A stretch of 64,000 nucleotides of DNA from the NCBI RefSeq assembly GCF_000002515.2, contig NC_006040.1:868001-932000 (forward strand), in the 5' to 3' direction. The notes under the pieces are model-generated. The model saw nothing but the letters and a program-made list of their open reading frames with translations. It did not search any database and was not told the origin of the DNA. Source of the stretch: Kluyveromyces lactis (Eukaryota > Ascomycota > Saccharomycetes > Saccharomycetales > Saccharomycetaceae). Made by a program: the position numbers and the translations under genes. Positions within the stretch are counted from its first letter, which is position 1. Each line of letters starts with the position of its first letter. This document shows, piece after piece, positions 28,011 to 37,659 of the stretch.

Positions 28011-30158
28011 ATGGTCTCGGAGTCAAATAAAAAGGAAAAAACGCTGCATGAATTGTTTTCTAATAGCTTCGACCGCTCACCCGATGGCTCAATATTAACT
28101 CATGAACTGAAAACAGTATTTTCTATTATGATAATATGTCTTCCGCTGGAGGAAAAACCAAGATCAAGTAGCAATCGACTCTTGAATTTCGCTAAGAAAA
28201 GTTTTCCGTTCACATTTTCAATTACGGAGGCTATTGATCTACTACAGGAGCTGGAGCTTAATGTGGAAATGAATTCCACTAGTATCTACATCAGTTATTC
28301 CATCAAACCAGAACTGGGATACCAGCTATTGAACACTTTTATGAAAGCTAAATTACTACATACACCTGCGGATAAGACAAGAAGTCGGCCAAAAGAGAAC
28401 ATTCTTTTGCAGCCGACTCCTAAAGGGGTGGCCGTAACGTGTGATTATGCCAGGAAGTTTGCATTGAAAGAGCTGCCTCCAATATTAACTTCAAACTTCA
28501 ATACGATGAATCTTTTCAAGTTCGAGCGAAATACGTTAGATGATTCTGTCATTCAAAGCGAATACTTCATAAATCTATTGTTCAACAAGGTCATGGGTCC
28601 AAAACCTAATATATGGTCCCCAAAAAATCCAACAGATAAAATTCCTAAGCTCTCTGACTTATTGGATCAAAGAAGCTCAGATGTTTTCTCATTTGAAAAT
28701 GTGTCACCAGACTTCGCCGTAAACGAGCTTGGTGAAAACCCTAAAAATAATGTTTCAGGAAATTCACAGTCTCAACATACTGAAAACAATCTACATTCGT
28801 TAAACTCTCGACAACTTGAAGATGAGGACAGAGAATCTCCGTTTGCATATAGATTTTTTTCAAATCCAGATTCTGACTCTCACATTCAATATTATGTGAG
28901 TGATTGTGGGCTTCGATTGTTCGGGAACAAAACTTTTGGAAAAGGAATGTTTATTGACTACTGTTTCACCACAAAAGCCCTTTGGCAATGGTTGATGGAA
29001 TGTACTGATATAATGTACCCTAAAGAATGTGTTGCAGTTGCAGCACTCTTTCTGAAATACGGCCTAATTACACCAATCTTATTACCTCCCAGTCAAAACA
29101 GCAAGAAAAAGTTTCTAATTTCAAAAACAGCACACTATACATTGACCCAAGCCGGTTGGGACGTAATTCAATGGGGAGTAGATGGGCTACCCAAGATTCC
29201 GCATTTCATGGACGGGGTTAAAATCGGAACGGATACTGAGAATTATGGCGGCGTTAATTGCAGCGTAAAACTCTCCAGTCGTTCACTCCCAGGTAATTCT
29301 CAGCTCAAAAGCGGACATGATTTTGGAACCAAAAATGTAATGGTGTCGAACTATGATGTAAGCTCGGATTCAAGTTCGAGCTCAGGTACTGGGGACGATA
29401 ATTATAATCCTGACGGTTTAAAGTTGCTGTCTCTCAAACAAATTCTGGCTGATCCTGGGATGCGATATCTTTTTAGAGAGCATCTTTGCAAAGACATGTG
29501 TGCAGAAAACCTAGACGTATACTTTGAAATAACGAAGTTTTTAAAAAGAATGTCGGTTCTGCGAAAACTCATTGAGTCTCGAAACCAGAGCGAACACAAT
29601 AAGATGGATCTAAGGGAATGGAAAACTGGTGGTAGTACTAAACTGAAAGATACAATTCAATCAGCTCTTTTAAAACAAACTAGCGAATGCCTTTCGCTGG
29701 TTTACCATATTTACTCCTCTTATATTGCACTGGGGTCTCCGTATCAACTTAATATTGATCATAACGTTAGAGAAACAATTACTGGAATAATATTCCACCC
29801 TCAGTCTCCAACTAAAACTGCGTTCGACACTTCAGGCAAGGAAAATTGTTCAAGAGCCATTTCGGATGCATCTGTTAATAGACCCTTAAGCCTCGATCCT
29901 GCTGCCCGGAAGAAATGCGTGGAGCATAAAGTACAATCCCATAGTAACACGTCAATGCCATTGGCGCCGACACCTCTTAATAAGGGTACTGAGTCATACG
30001 TCATTATTCATGCTATATCAATGTTGAAGGATTTGTATCAGTTACTGGAAAAAATCAGAAATACCGTATTTATCATGATGAAGAACGACTCTTTGCCCAA
30101 ATTCCTGGCAACAGAATCGTATAGGGACGCAATTTCATTAATAACTGCTAACAAGTAG
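28011..30158 (+). CDS. SST2: Sst2, RGS GTPase-activating protein for the pheromone G-alpha
   Basis: The 715-residue protein (S. cerevisiae Sst2 is 698) speeds GTP hydrolysis on the pheromone-pathway G-alpha (Gpa1) and so desensitises cells. N-terminal DEP domains lie at about 40-160 and 265-400; they mediate binding to the receptor tail. The C-terminal RGS domain starts near 472 (LSLKQILADPGMRYLFREHL) and is split by a long insertion of about 100 residues before the last helices (about 660-710), as in Sst2 of other yeasts. A Ser-rich acidic linker (about 450-465) precedes the RGS domain. It is YLR452C in S. cerevisiae, next to LEU3; here GCD11 lies between them. Confidence 0.95.
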   Translation: MVSESNKKEKTLHELFSNSFDRSPDGSILTHELKTVFSIMIICLPLEEKPRSSSNRLLNFAKKSFPFTFSITEAIDLLQELELNVEMNSTSIYISYSIKPELGYQLLNTFMKAKLLHTPADKTRSRPKENILLQPTPKGVAVTCDYARKFALKELPPILTSNFNTMNLFKFERNTLDDSVIQSEYFINLLFNKVMGPKPNIWSPKNPTDKIPKLSDLLDQRSSDVFSFENVSPDFAVNELGENPKNNVSGNSQSQHTENNLHSLNSRQLEDEDRESPFAYRFFSNPDSDSHIQYYVSDCGLRLFGNKTFGKGMFIDYCFTTKALWQWLMECTDIMYPKECVAVAALFLKYGLITPILLPPSQNSKKKFLISKTAHYTLTQAGWDVIQWGVDGLPKIPHFMDGVKIGTDTENYGGVNCSVKLSSRSLPGNSQLKSGHDFGTKNVMVSNYDVSSDSSSSSGTGDDNYNPDGLKLLSLKQILADPGMRYLFREHLCKDMCAENLDVYFEITKFLKRMSVLRKLIESRNQSEHNKMDLREWKTGGSTKLKDTIQSALLKQTSECLSLVYHIYSSYIALGSPYQLNIDHNVRETITGIIFHPQSPTKTAFDTSGKENCSRAISDASVNRPLSLDPAARKKCVEHKVQSHSNTSMPLAPTPLNKGTESYVIIHAISMLKDLYQLLEKIRNTVFIMMKNDSLPKFLATESYRDAISLITANK

Positions 30159-30295
30159 AACCTAGGCATTTCATCATGAAGAATAAAGATATTCATCTTG
30201 CAAAAGAATGTGGCCTTTTCTACCAAGAAAATGGAACATTAATGTGACAATATATACATATAGACATATATAAAATCATTTAGTTAATTTACAGA

Positions 30296-31858
30296 TTAAG
30301 CGATTGGTTCAAGAGTGGTACCCTTCTTGATAGTAGCCCAACCAATTAAACGCCAATGCTTTTCGATACGTCTAGATAATGCAATCTTTTCATTAACTTC
30401 TGTACATGCAGGGGAAGTTAATTGTAATCTTGCCATATCGGCTTTGACGGCAACCACACGGGCACCAGTAGCGGTGGAACCGATGTTCACCATTAAAACT
30501 TCATTTGGCTCTAACTTTCTAACCTTTGCTTGTTTTTGACCATCGGTCTTTACACCTAATAGACGACGCAATAGGAAGTAGTTAATTTCGATATCGGTGT
30601 AGATAGATGGCAAATGGCCCTTAGCACCAACGACTTGACCCACTAGACGATCTGCTCTACATAACGTTGGATCGACCTTAGTACCAACACCAATCAAACC
30701 ACCTGGAACGGCGAATTTTAGGTCGTTGTGTTCAGCAAATAGGGAAACGATATTGGAGAAAATTGGCTTACATTGAATCTTACCATGATCATCTTTAGTG
30801 ACGATACCTGGTCTAATTTCGATCTCATCGCCTAATTTGAAAACACCAGTCAAAATGGAACCACCGGCAACACCACCCTTCAAATCTTCGATTTCGGCAC
30901 CTGGCTTGTTAACATCAAAGGAACGAATGACAATCAATCTCGGAGACGCTAAGAAGTCTCTTTGAGGAACAGGAATACTTTTCACGATGAATTCATTCAC
31001 AGCATCAATGTTATATTTCAATTGGGCTGAGATTGGAACGATTGGAGCACCATCAGCGATGGTACCTCTAATAAATTTCAAAATAGATTTTTGATGTTCC
31101 AGAGCAGAGTCTTCTCTCATTAGATCGACTTTGTTCTGTAAAATGATAACGTGCTTCAACTTCATAATTTCGATAGCAGCCAAATGTTCAGAGGTTTGTG
31201 GTTGAGGACAGGATTCGTTACCTGCGATTAGAAGTAGTGCTGCATCCATAACGGCAGCACCAGACAACATGGTAGACATTAAAATATCGTGACCAGGACA
31301 ATCGACAAAGGAAACATGACGGACTAGTTTATAACGTCCACTGTAACCTGGAAGATCAACCTTTGGTGCAACTTCTTTGTCAGATCTGAAAGACTTATAA
31401 CAGTCTGGTTCTGGGCATTCTGGATCTTCTGCTTTATAGATTTTGGCATTGGCGTAACCTAATTTAATGGTAATATTACGTTCTAATTCATCCTTGAAAC
31501 GAACGGTTTGAACACCTGAAATAGCTCTCACAACGGTAGATTTACCGTGAGCGACATGACCGATAGTACCAATATTGATAGTGGCTTGTCTATTGATAAT
31601 TTCTGGTGATAGAGGGTTCAACTTGGAAAAATCTGGGTTCGTTGGTTGCTCTGGAAGACCACCACCTTCTTCAAATTCTCTCTTTCTACGTTCTTCATCC
31701 GCTTCCACATCATCAATCCCACTGAAAGTAACAGTCTTCTTAGGCTTCACTTCATCAAAAACTTGCTCCTCTTCTTCAACCTCAAATGTATCTATTGGCT
31801 CATCATTAAGATCCCCATTGATGACAATACTTGGCTCTTGGTTTTGCAAATCAGACAT
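30296..31858 (-). CDS. GCD11: Gcd11, translation initiation factor eIF2 gamma
   Basis: The 520-residue protein (S. cerevisiae Gcd11 is 527) is the GTPase subunit of eIF2 that delivers Met-tRNAi to the 40S subunit. The acidic N-terminal extension (about 1-60) is followed by the G1 loop GHVAHGKST (100-108), a cysteine-containing zinc-knuckle-like insert (DPECPEPDC, 145-153), G3 DCPGH (186-190) and G4 NKVD (242-245). Two beta-barrel domains complete the EF-Tu-like fold. Its promoter has RRPE-like and PAC-core sequences and a CACGTG palindrome. It is YER025W in S. cerevisiae and starts the interleaved YER/YJR block. Confidence 0.97.
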   Translation of the reverse strand: MSDLQNQEPSIVINGDLNDEPIDTFEVEEEEQVFDEVKPKKTVTFSGIDDVEADEERRKREFEEGGGLPEQPTNPDFSKLNPLSPEIINRQATINIGTIGHVAHGKSTVVRAISGVQTVRFKDELERNITIKLGYANAKIYKAEDPECPEPDCYKSFRSDKEVAPKVDLPGYSGRYKLVRHVSFVDCPGHDILMSTMLSGAAVMDAALLLIAGNESCPQPQTSEHLAAIEIMKLKHVIILQNKVDLMREDSALEHQKSILKFIRGTIADGAPIVPISAQLKYNIDAVNEFIVKSIPVPQRDFLASPRLIVIRSFDVNKPGAEIEDLKGGVAGGSILTGVFKLGDEIEIRPGIVTKDDHGKIQCKPIFSNIVSLFAEHNDLKFAVPGGLIGVGTKVDPTLCRADRLVGQVVGAKGHLPSIYTDIEINYFLLRRLLGVKTDGQKQAKVRKLEPNEVLMVNIGSTATGARVVAVKADMARLQLTSPACTEVNEKIALSRRIEKHWRLIGWATIKKGTTLEPIA

Positions 31859-32325
31859 CCTGAACTTTAGGTATTATAAACAATCAGAAAAAACTATCAC
31901 TAGATATCCTTTTTGATACTTTCCCAAATACTGCACCTGGCCGTTCTATTCTCTGGAATTAAACTCGGTTGCTAACAAGATCTTTATACCTTTACACCTT
32001 CATTACTCATCGAGATTAATCATATCCACATATATCTACTCAATTCTGTTGAAACTGATTTCGAATTTGGCATTCTTACAATTCAAAAAAATTTTCGATA
32101 CAAAGTAACGATTTCGTACAGAAAGAGAAATCTGGTGGTATTTTCGATCACGTGATTATGTTTTAAGTACTTGGAAAATGTGCATAACGACATCTGGTTT
32201 TGCTTAGGTTTCTCGCCAGTGACAGGTTAGCAGTTGGTGTCATTTCGCAGTATCAATCTGTTAACCGATGATTTAATTCGTCTTATAATAAGTATTTATA
32301 GAAATATATAACCAATAATTTAATA
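31859..32325. other. GCD11 promoter region
   Basis: This 467-bp region runs from LEU3's 3' end to GCD11's start. It holds CTCATCG (32006-32012, a PAC core on the GCD11 strand), AAAAATTTT (32087-32095, RRPE core) and the 10-bp palindrome ATCACGTGAT (32147-32156, E-box of the Cbf1 type). Together these suggest ribosome-biogenesis-like control of an initiation factor gene. Confidence 0.65.
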
Positions 32326-35103
32326 TTACAACGTCGGATTGAATGCGAATTCGTTCATTAGAATGTCGACATCTTTCCAAACAAGATCTGATTCCCAGTT
32401 GTCCCATCTTTCCGTAAGACCTGGAGAAATTGAGGGCGTATCTTCCTTTCTGTTTTCAGTTCCTTCTGATATTATCGATTTTGTAACGGACTGGAAGGAT
32501 TGCGGTATTGGTGGCTCCAACAACTCATTTAAGGACTGCGCAGCAGGATTGATCTTTCGAGTCGGTTTACTATGATTTGACGGACTTGAAACCCTAAATT
32601 GTGGGGAGTTCGTTTTCTTGGCGGTGGTAGAATGGTTTATGAGTTTATTGTCTGTGACGGCGTTCAAAGGATTTAGAGATCTGGGATAACCGCTAGTTTC
32701 AACATTGGAAGCACCAGCATGTGTGTTTGTAGGTGATACTATGATATTGTTGCTAGGGGAAGATGAAGATGGCATTGTACCATTTTTCTGTTTCTGCAAA
32801 ATCTCGTCCTTTGGGGACGTTTTGTTTAGGATTGATTTCAATGACAAAACGTCACTACTATGTGAACCGTTCGGAGATGTAATATTGCTTCCACTGGACT
32901 GCTGTGCATTGATGGGCTCTGGGTCAAGTGGAATGGTAGATATAATCCTTCTGGCATGTTCTTCGGAATACCCATCGTTGGGCAGTAGTTCTTTGGACTC
33001 TGCATCTCCGTTATGGTTATCGCCACTATTTTCATCATCAGAGGAGACTGTCTTTTCTCTTTCTCTCTTTAGTTTTGCCATACCGCACTTCTGTCTTAAT
33101 ATGAACAAGCAGTCAAAGAAAACACTCACAGACATTCTAGATCTTATGGTAATACTCAAGTTAAAATCCTTTTCTGACTGTGTTGAAGAGGAACTTTGGT
33201 CTTTCTTCGCTTTCCACTCTTCGAACATGTTGCTGAACATGCTCCATATACTTCTCATAATACCAGCTGATCTATAAGCCATATCGTACTTGAGGACAGA
33301 AGCATTCGAAATTAATGATACAGCATCTTGATAAACTTCATGACCAGTATCGACATCGATAATTGAGCCCAATGAGGAATGGACTAGCTTTGATATTATT
33401 GATGCTGCCTGCCATATATTAAGAACATAAACACCTGGAAGATATTTCACAGCTAGTGGATCCCGTTTCCACATACATTTCGCATGTTTCAAGAGTTTTA
33501 CGGCTGCATTGTACGCTATTACTAGTCCTCTTTTAGTTGCAAAGCTTGTTTCCATGTCTTTCACAGATATTTTTTGGACGGAAGTTGGATCAACATTATC
33601 GGTAACATTGCTAAAATAGTGCGTCAACAAGTGCACCTTCGTTACGAGAAGTAAGAATCTTCTGATATCATCTAATTTCACATTATCAAGCTGTAACTCT
33701 AGTTCGCTTAGTTGTCTGTTCAAAACGTGTAATAATGGTAATTTTTCCTCATTGGCAACAAGGCCGCTCATATTACTAGGATTTGAGTTCATAGTATCCA
33801 CGATTTGATTCTCGAAATGAGCAATTTGTAACATTTGTTTGATGGAAAAAGGTATGAAATCTGTCGTACTACTCTCTACTGTTGAAATCTTGCAGGTATT
33901 TATAACGGTATGGTCAAAAGAGACATATGCGGGGAACCCAAAGGAGGCAGATATTGTTTGTGATACAATATTACAACAAATCCACGTTCGTATCTGTTCA
34001 TGAATAAGTTGCGAGTTTGCTGATGCATATTCCGTGGAAAACTGAGCACTGTTGAGTCCCACGCGCAGTGCTTGGAACATTGCAGAACCGATAGTATTCC
34101 AAGATGTGTCGGCGCTTAGCGATGACGTTAATGGTGGCCAATACGTGTATATTAAAAATGCCTGCACCGAGTAAACAGAAGACACGTTCAAGACAGGCTC
34201 GTCAGATTCCATTGGTGTGTACCTAATAATCGGAGAAATGGTAATTTCTGCCAAAATAGATTTAACCATATTCGAAAGTTTATTCATCATCTCTATAGCT
34301 TCAAATTTACGTCTAAGCCCTACTAGTATTATAACCCAAAAGAGACAAGGAGATAGGCTGTATATTCTTTCAGGACCTTTTGTCACATCCACCACAGGTA
34401 AAAAAGGATGATACTTGGTTGTGAATTCGCTGAAAAAGTTAGCAATATCACTACTCGATAGAGTAACATCTCCCAAAGTTTTTGGCTGGCATTCTAATTG
34501 CTGTTTTGTAAGTGTTATAGGCCCATCTAGTTTCGTCCCTGAACCAGTTGTGTTCGATGATACCGCTATTGAAACAAAATCATTTGTAGATAAAACGGTA
34601 CGTAATGCAATCTCCTGACCGCCAGTTGAGTTACTTCTCGAGCCAGTACCAATTGAATTTTGATCCCATGGTGCCTCAGCACCAGTGCTCGTCTCCACCT
34701 TTATCAATCCTAAATCTTCCGGAAGTCTCAATGTTTCTGCATCTAATTTCTTCAACAGCTCTTCAGAACCGAGATTCGATAATGACTGGGTTAATTCCTG
34801 AAACTTTTTTGCTATTACCTCGTTACGTGCTCTCTTACAAGTTCTCCTGAAATCCTTTTGAAGTACACAGGGTACACCTTTCTTTAAGCACCTTGAACAA
34901 GGCTCAGGAGCCCTTTCATGTGCATCACACTTTGATTTTTGTTGCCGACATTCCACACACGCCAGTTTCTTCTTCTGTGGCATTTTCTTGTCATTACATA
35001 ATTTCACACTTACAGGGGTAGAAGAAGCACTTGAAACACCACTCATATCGCCAAAATTAAGACTCTTTGGTGGATCTATTCCCTCATAACCTCGTTCTGA
35101 CAT
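32326..35103 (-). CDS. LEU3: Leu3, Zn2Cys6 regulator of branched-chain amino acid genes
   Basis: I take the ATG at 35101-35103 as the start (925 residues; S. cerevisiae Leu3 is 886). The frame upstream begins only at TTG. The zinc cluster has Cys at 49, 52, 59, 69, 72 and 79 (C-x2-C-x6-C-x9-C-x2-C-x6-C), with CVECRQQKSKCDAHERAPEP nearly identical to S. cerevisiae Leu3, followed by a basic linker and a short coiled coil. The fungal transcription-factor middle domain covers about 210-600, then a Ser/Asn/Pro-rich region and a C-terminal acidic/aromatic end (WDNWESDLVWKDVDILMNEF), the activation segment that alpha-isopropylmalate unmasks in S. cerevisiae Leu3. Confidence 0.95.
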   Translation of the reverse strand: MSERGYEGIDPPKSLNFGDMSGVSSASSTPVSVKLCNDKKMPQKKKLACVECRQQKSKCDAHERAPEPCSRCLKKGVPCVLQKDFRRTCKRARNEVIAKKFQELTQSLSNLGSEELLKKLDAETLRLPEDLGLIKVETSTGAEAPWDQNSIGTGSRSNSTGGQEIALRTVLSTNDFVSIAVSSNTTGSGTKLDGPITLTKQQLECQPKTLGDVTLSSSDIANFFSEFTTKYHPFLPVVDVTKGPERIYSLSPCLFWVIILVGLRRKFEAIEMMNKLSNMVKSILAEITISPIIRYTPMESDEPVLNVSSVYSVQAFLIYTYWPPLTSSLSADTSWNTIGSAMFQALRVGLNSAQFSTEYASANSQLIHEQIRTWICCNIVSQTISASFGFPAYVSFDHTVINTCKISTVESSTTDFIPFSIKQMLQIAHFENQIVDTMNSNPSNMSGLVANEEKLPLLHVLNRQLSELELQLDNVKLDDIRRFLLLVTKVHLLTHYFSNVTDNVDPTSVQKISVKDMETSFATKRGLVIAYNAAVKLLKHAKCMWKRDPLAVKYLPGVYVLNIWQAASIISKLVHSSLGSIIDVDTGHEVYQDAVSLISNASVLKYDMAYRSAGIMRSIWSMFSNMFEEWKAKKDQSSSSTQSEKDFNLSITIRSRMSVSVFFDCLFILRQKCGMAKLKREREKTVSSDDENSGDNHNGDAESKELLPNDGYSEEHARRIISTIPLDPEPINAQQSSGSNITSPNGSHSSDVLSLKSILNKTSPKDEILQKQKNGTMPSSSSPSNNIIVSPTNTHAGASNVETSGYPRSLNPLNAVTDNKLINHSTTAKKTNSPQFRVSSPSNHSKPTRKINPAAQSLNELLEPPIPQSFQSVTKSIISEGTENRKEDTPSISPGLTERWDNWESDLVWKDVDILMNEFAFNPTL

Positions 35104-35966
35104 CGTGCTCAAATAGTCATCGAATCACTTTTGGTAATCAATTATTTCAAAAAATAGCAACAAAAAAAATGAATAAATAAAAGTACGAAGTCTTTGACGT
35201 GAACCTGTTTACTAACTTAATCTAGGCGTGACAGCGATACTATACTCACTTCGCTATCCTTACCTTATTCTATGGTTTCCTGTTTAATTAAGAAATCTAA
35301 AATGTCATATTTCAGCATGAACTTACTGTTGACATTGGTTCCAAAACTTTGAAAAAAATCGATGAGCTTGCGCAATGAAAAAGAAAAAACCTTTACCTGA
35401 TGCAAGGATCGACAGAGCATATAAGCACTGAACATTTGATCTTTGAATTTAGGCCTTATCATTCAAGCGCGGAAGTTTGTATATGGCGATATTAGATTTT
35501 ACATATATTACTTATTTTTGGCAATTGTGAATATAGTTAATTTGTAGAACTATGTAACATGTTCTTACGGTAACGGCTTCAATGATTAGTTCTTTTATCA
35601 GAAATACTTATCAACTCGCGTATGTAGAATAGTAACCTTGTTTTTGATTATTCATTCTCCAGGCGCTCTCTTGGAGCAAGACTTTAGGGGATATATAACC
35701 CGCGTGATATTATTGATAATATTTATAATAAAATTGTTAAATCATTACTATGTCCGTATATTTGTACGAACACTGATTCTTATTTTAGAATTACGAATAA
35801 AAATTCAGGTTAAGTACCTACAACACACTTATAGATATAAACAATAACCTGTTAAAACCTTAGAATTGAAATCTGGGCGAGAATATCTTCTTTTCTGGAC
35901 AACGCATTGATTAGAAATATATTATTCTGTTGATTTAAGGTCTCTGAAATTATAGATTCTAGTAAT
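35104..35966. other. Divergent promoter region LEU3 / MFS transporter
   Basis: This 863-bp AT-rich region must hold both promoters. I found no Leu3-type CCGG(N)nCCGG palindrome, no RNA gene and no repeat. Confidence 0.55.
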
Positions 35967-37322
35967 ATGCAAGTACGTAAGGTATGGCGTGAGGCGCCAC
36001 GAGATGTCAAGCTCCTCTGGTGGGCTGTATTCCTTAGGATGTTAGCATACGGTATGACTAATCAAATCTTAACACTTTTCTTCAGTGAGATCGGAATTTC
36101 TGATGATGAAATGGGTTGGTTCATGTCTTTGACTTTAGTTGGTGATGTTTGCATATCCTATGTCTTGACATGGTATGCAGACTCGTGGGGAAGAAGGTTG
36201 GTTCTTACATATGGTTCTGCGATGATGGCTTTATCAGGTATAGTATTTGCCACTTCAGAGAACATTAAGGTGCTATTAGCGTTTGCCATCATTGGTGTCA
36301 TTTCACCCTCTTCTGATGAAGTGGGACCGTTTAAATCAATTGAAGAGTCTATGATAGCCCATTTGACTCCGCATAATAAGAGGCCTGAGGTCTATTCCAT
36401 GCATTCTATATTGGGTACTTTGGGGAGTGCACTCGGATTCTTAATTTGTGGTATAGTCACTGATCTCTTAATTACTTTCAAGGTATTTCAAACGAAGAGA
36501 GCCTGTTATAAGGCGATATTTGGTATATATGCTGTTCTTGCTGCAGCTAAAGTGATCATATCCATATCTTTATCTTCAGAATCAGAGAAAGATGGTGATT
36601 TCGATACCGACCGTATAATTTCTGGTTCTTCCGCACAAGGTGACTCTGATACAGTTCCAGAAGAAGATACGGAGGTCGTTGCAGAAGATACTCCTTTGAT
36701 TGTTAAGTCGATTAAAAAGAAGCCATTATCCAAAAAAACTTTGTCATTGGTGTTCAGATTATTATTGATCTTCATGACTGATTCTCTAGGAGCAGGTTTC
36801 ATGACATCATCCTGGATGGTCTACTACTATAAGAAAGTATTTGATATGAGTAACACCTCATTGGGATTCTTATTCTTTAGCAGCAAATATGTTATGGCTG
36901 CATCAGCTATCCCATCAGCCATTGTTGCTAGGCTTTATGGACCTGTACGTGCAACACTTCTTGTCCAGATTCCATCTGGAATATTCTCCATATTAATTCC
37001 TTTCGCGGAATCACATTTATCTTTGTCCATCATCTTGTTGTTACTTTTCTTCTTCACCATGGCCATGGACGTTACTCCAAGGCAAATAATTTTAACTAAT
37101 ACGATACCTAGTAAAGATTTAACTAAAGTTATGGGTATGGTTAACATTGGAAAAACAGTCGCTCGTTGTATCGGTCCAGTTTTCACCGGTAAATTGGCTA
37201 GTGAAGGTTATCTTTGGGTGTGTTACGTAATTAGTGGTTCCTTGGTGATATTGGCGGACATGTTCCTAGCACTTCTATTCTGTGATATTGACGAACAGAT
37301 TTTGGCAAAGACTAATTCATAA
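35967..37322 (+). CDS. Major facilitator superfamily transporter, substrate unknown
   Basis: The 451-residue membrane protein has two bundles of predicted helices (about 15-200 and 260-445) separated by an acidic, Ser-rich cytoplasmic loop (about 205-250). The loop between helices 2 and 3 has the MFS motif A form, YADSWGRRLVL (about 71-81). Helix 1 follows a short basic start (QVRKVWREAPRDVKLLWW). I cannot name a substrate or an S. cerevisiae ortholog with confidence; no drug-resistance or sugar-porter signature is evident. It lies between LEU3 and YAT2, where S. cerevisiae has no corresponding gene that I recall. It may be a gene kept in non-duplicated yeasts and lost in S. cerevisiae. Confidence 0.85.
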   Translation: MQVRKVWREAPRDVKLLWWAVFLRMLAYGMTNQILTLFFSEIGISDDEMGWFMSLTLVGDVCISYVLTWYADSWGRRLVLTYGSAMMALSGIVFATSENIKVLLAFAIIGVISPSSDEVGPFKSIEESMIAHLTPHNKRPEVYSMHSILGTLGSALGFLICGIVTDLLITFKVFQTKRACYKAIFGIYAVLAAAKVIISISLSSESEKDGDFDTDRIISGSSAQGDSDTVPEEDTEVVAEDTPLIVKSIKKKPLSKKTLSLVFRLLLIFMTDSLGAGFMTSSWMVYYYKKVFDMSNTSLGFLFFSSKYVMAASAIPSAIVARLYGPVRATLLVQIPSGIFSILIPFAESHLSLSIILLLLFFFTMAMDVTPRQIILTNTIPSKDLTKVMGMVNIGKTVARCIGPVFTGKLASEGYLWVCYVISGSLVILADMFLALLFCDIDEQILAKTNS

Positions 37323-37659
37323 ATCATGATACAATCTCTGAGTCTTTCGAAATAGATATTAACAGGTTCGTTTTTTCATAACTCTTTATTTGCATTCTTA
37401 AGGACAGTTTTTAAATCATCGTCATCATCATAATATTCATACTTCAAAGCATGTAAATAAATAATTATACAAGGGCATTTTAATAATATCAAATCATTAA
37501 GTTTACTACTGGTCTGACCTGAAAAGTTTTATATTTGAAGTTGCTCCCTGGAGTGATCCAACTCTTCCTATCATCTTAAATAGATGATAGGAAGAGTTCG
37601 CATCACATAAAAGAATTGAAAAGGGAGAGGGTGGGGAGTATGGTATGTCTCCGAATAAA
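37323..37659. other. Convergent intergenic region MFS / YAT2 with a strong hairpin
   Basis: This 337-bp region is the shared 3' sequence of two converging genes. Its main feature is the perfect 17-bp inverted repeat at 37560-37598. Confidence 0.8.
37560..37598. repeat. Perfect 17-bp inverted repeat with a 5-nt loop
   Basis: The left arm AACTCTTCCTATCATCT (37560-37576) is exactly complementary to the right arm (37582-37598), with the spacer TAAAT between. In RNA it would form a stable hairpin in the 3' UTR of either converging gene. It could act in termination, mRNA 3' stability or as a DNA cruciform. The short unique arms could also have arisen from a templated snap-back event. No target-site duplication or transposon relative is evident. 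Confidence 0.9.
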
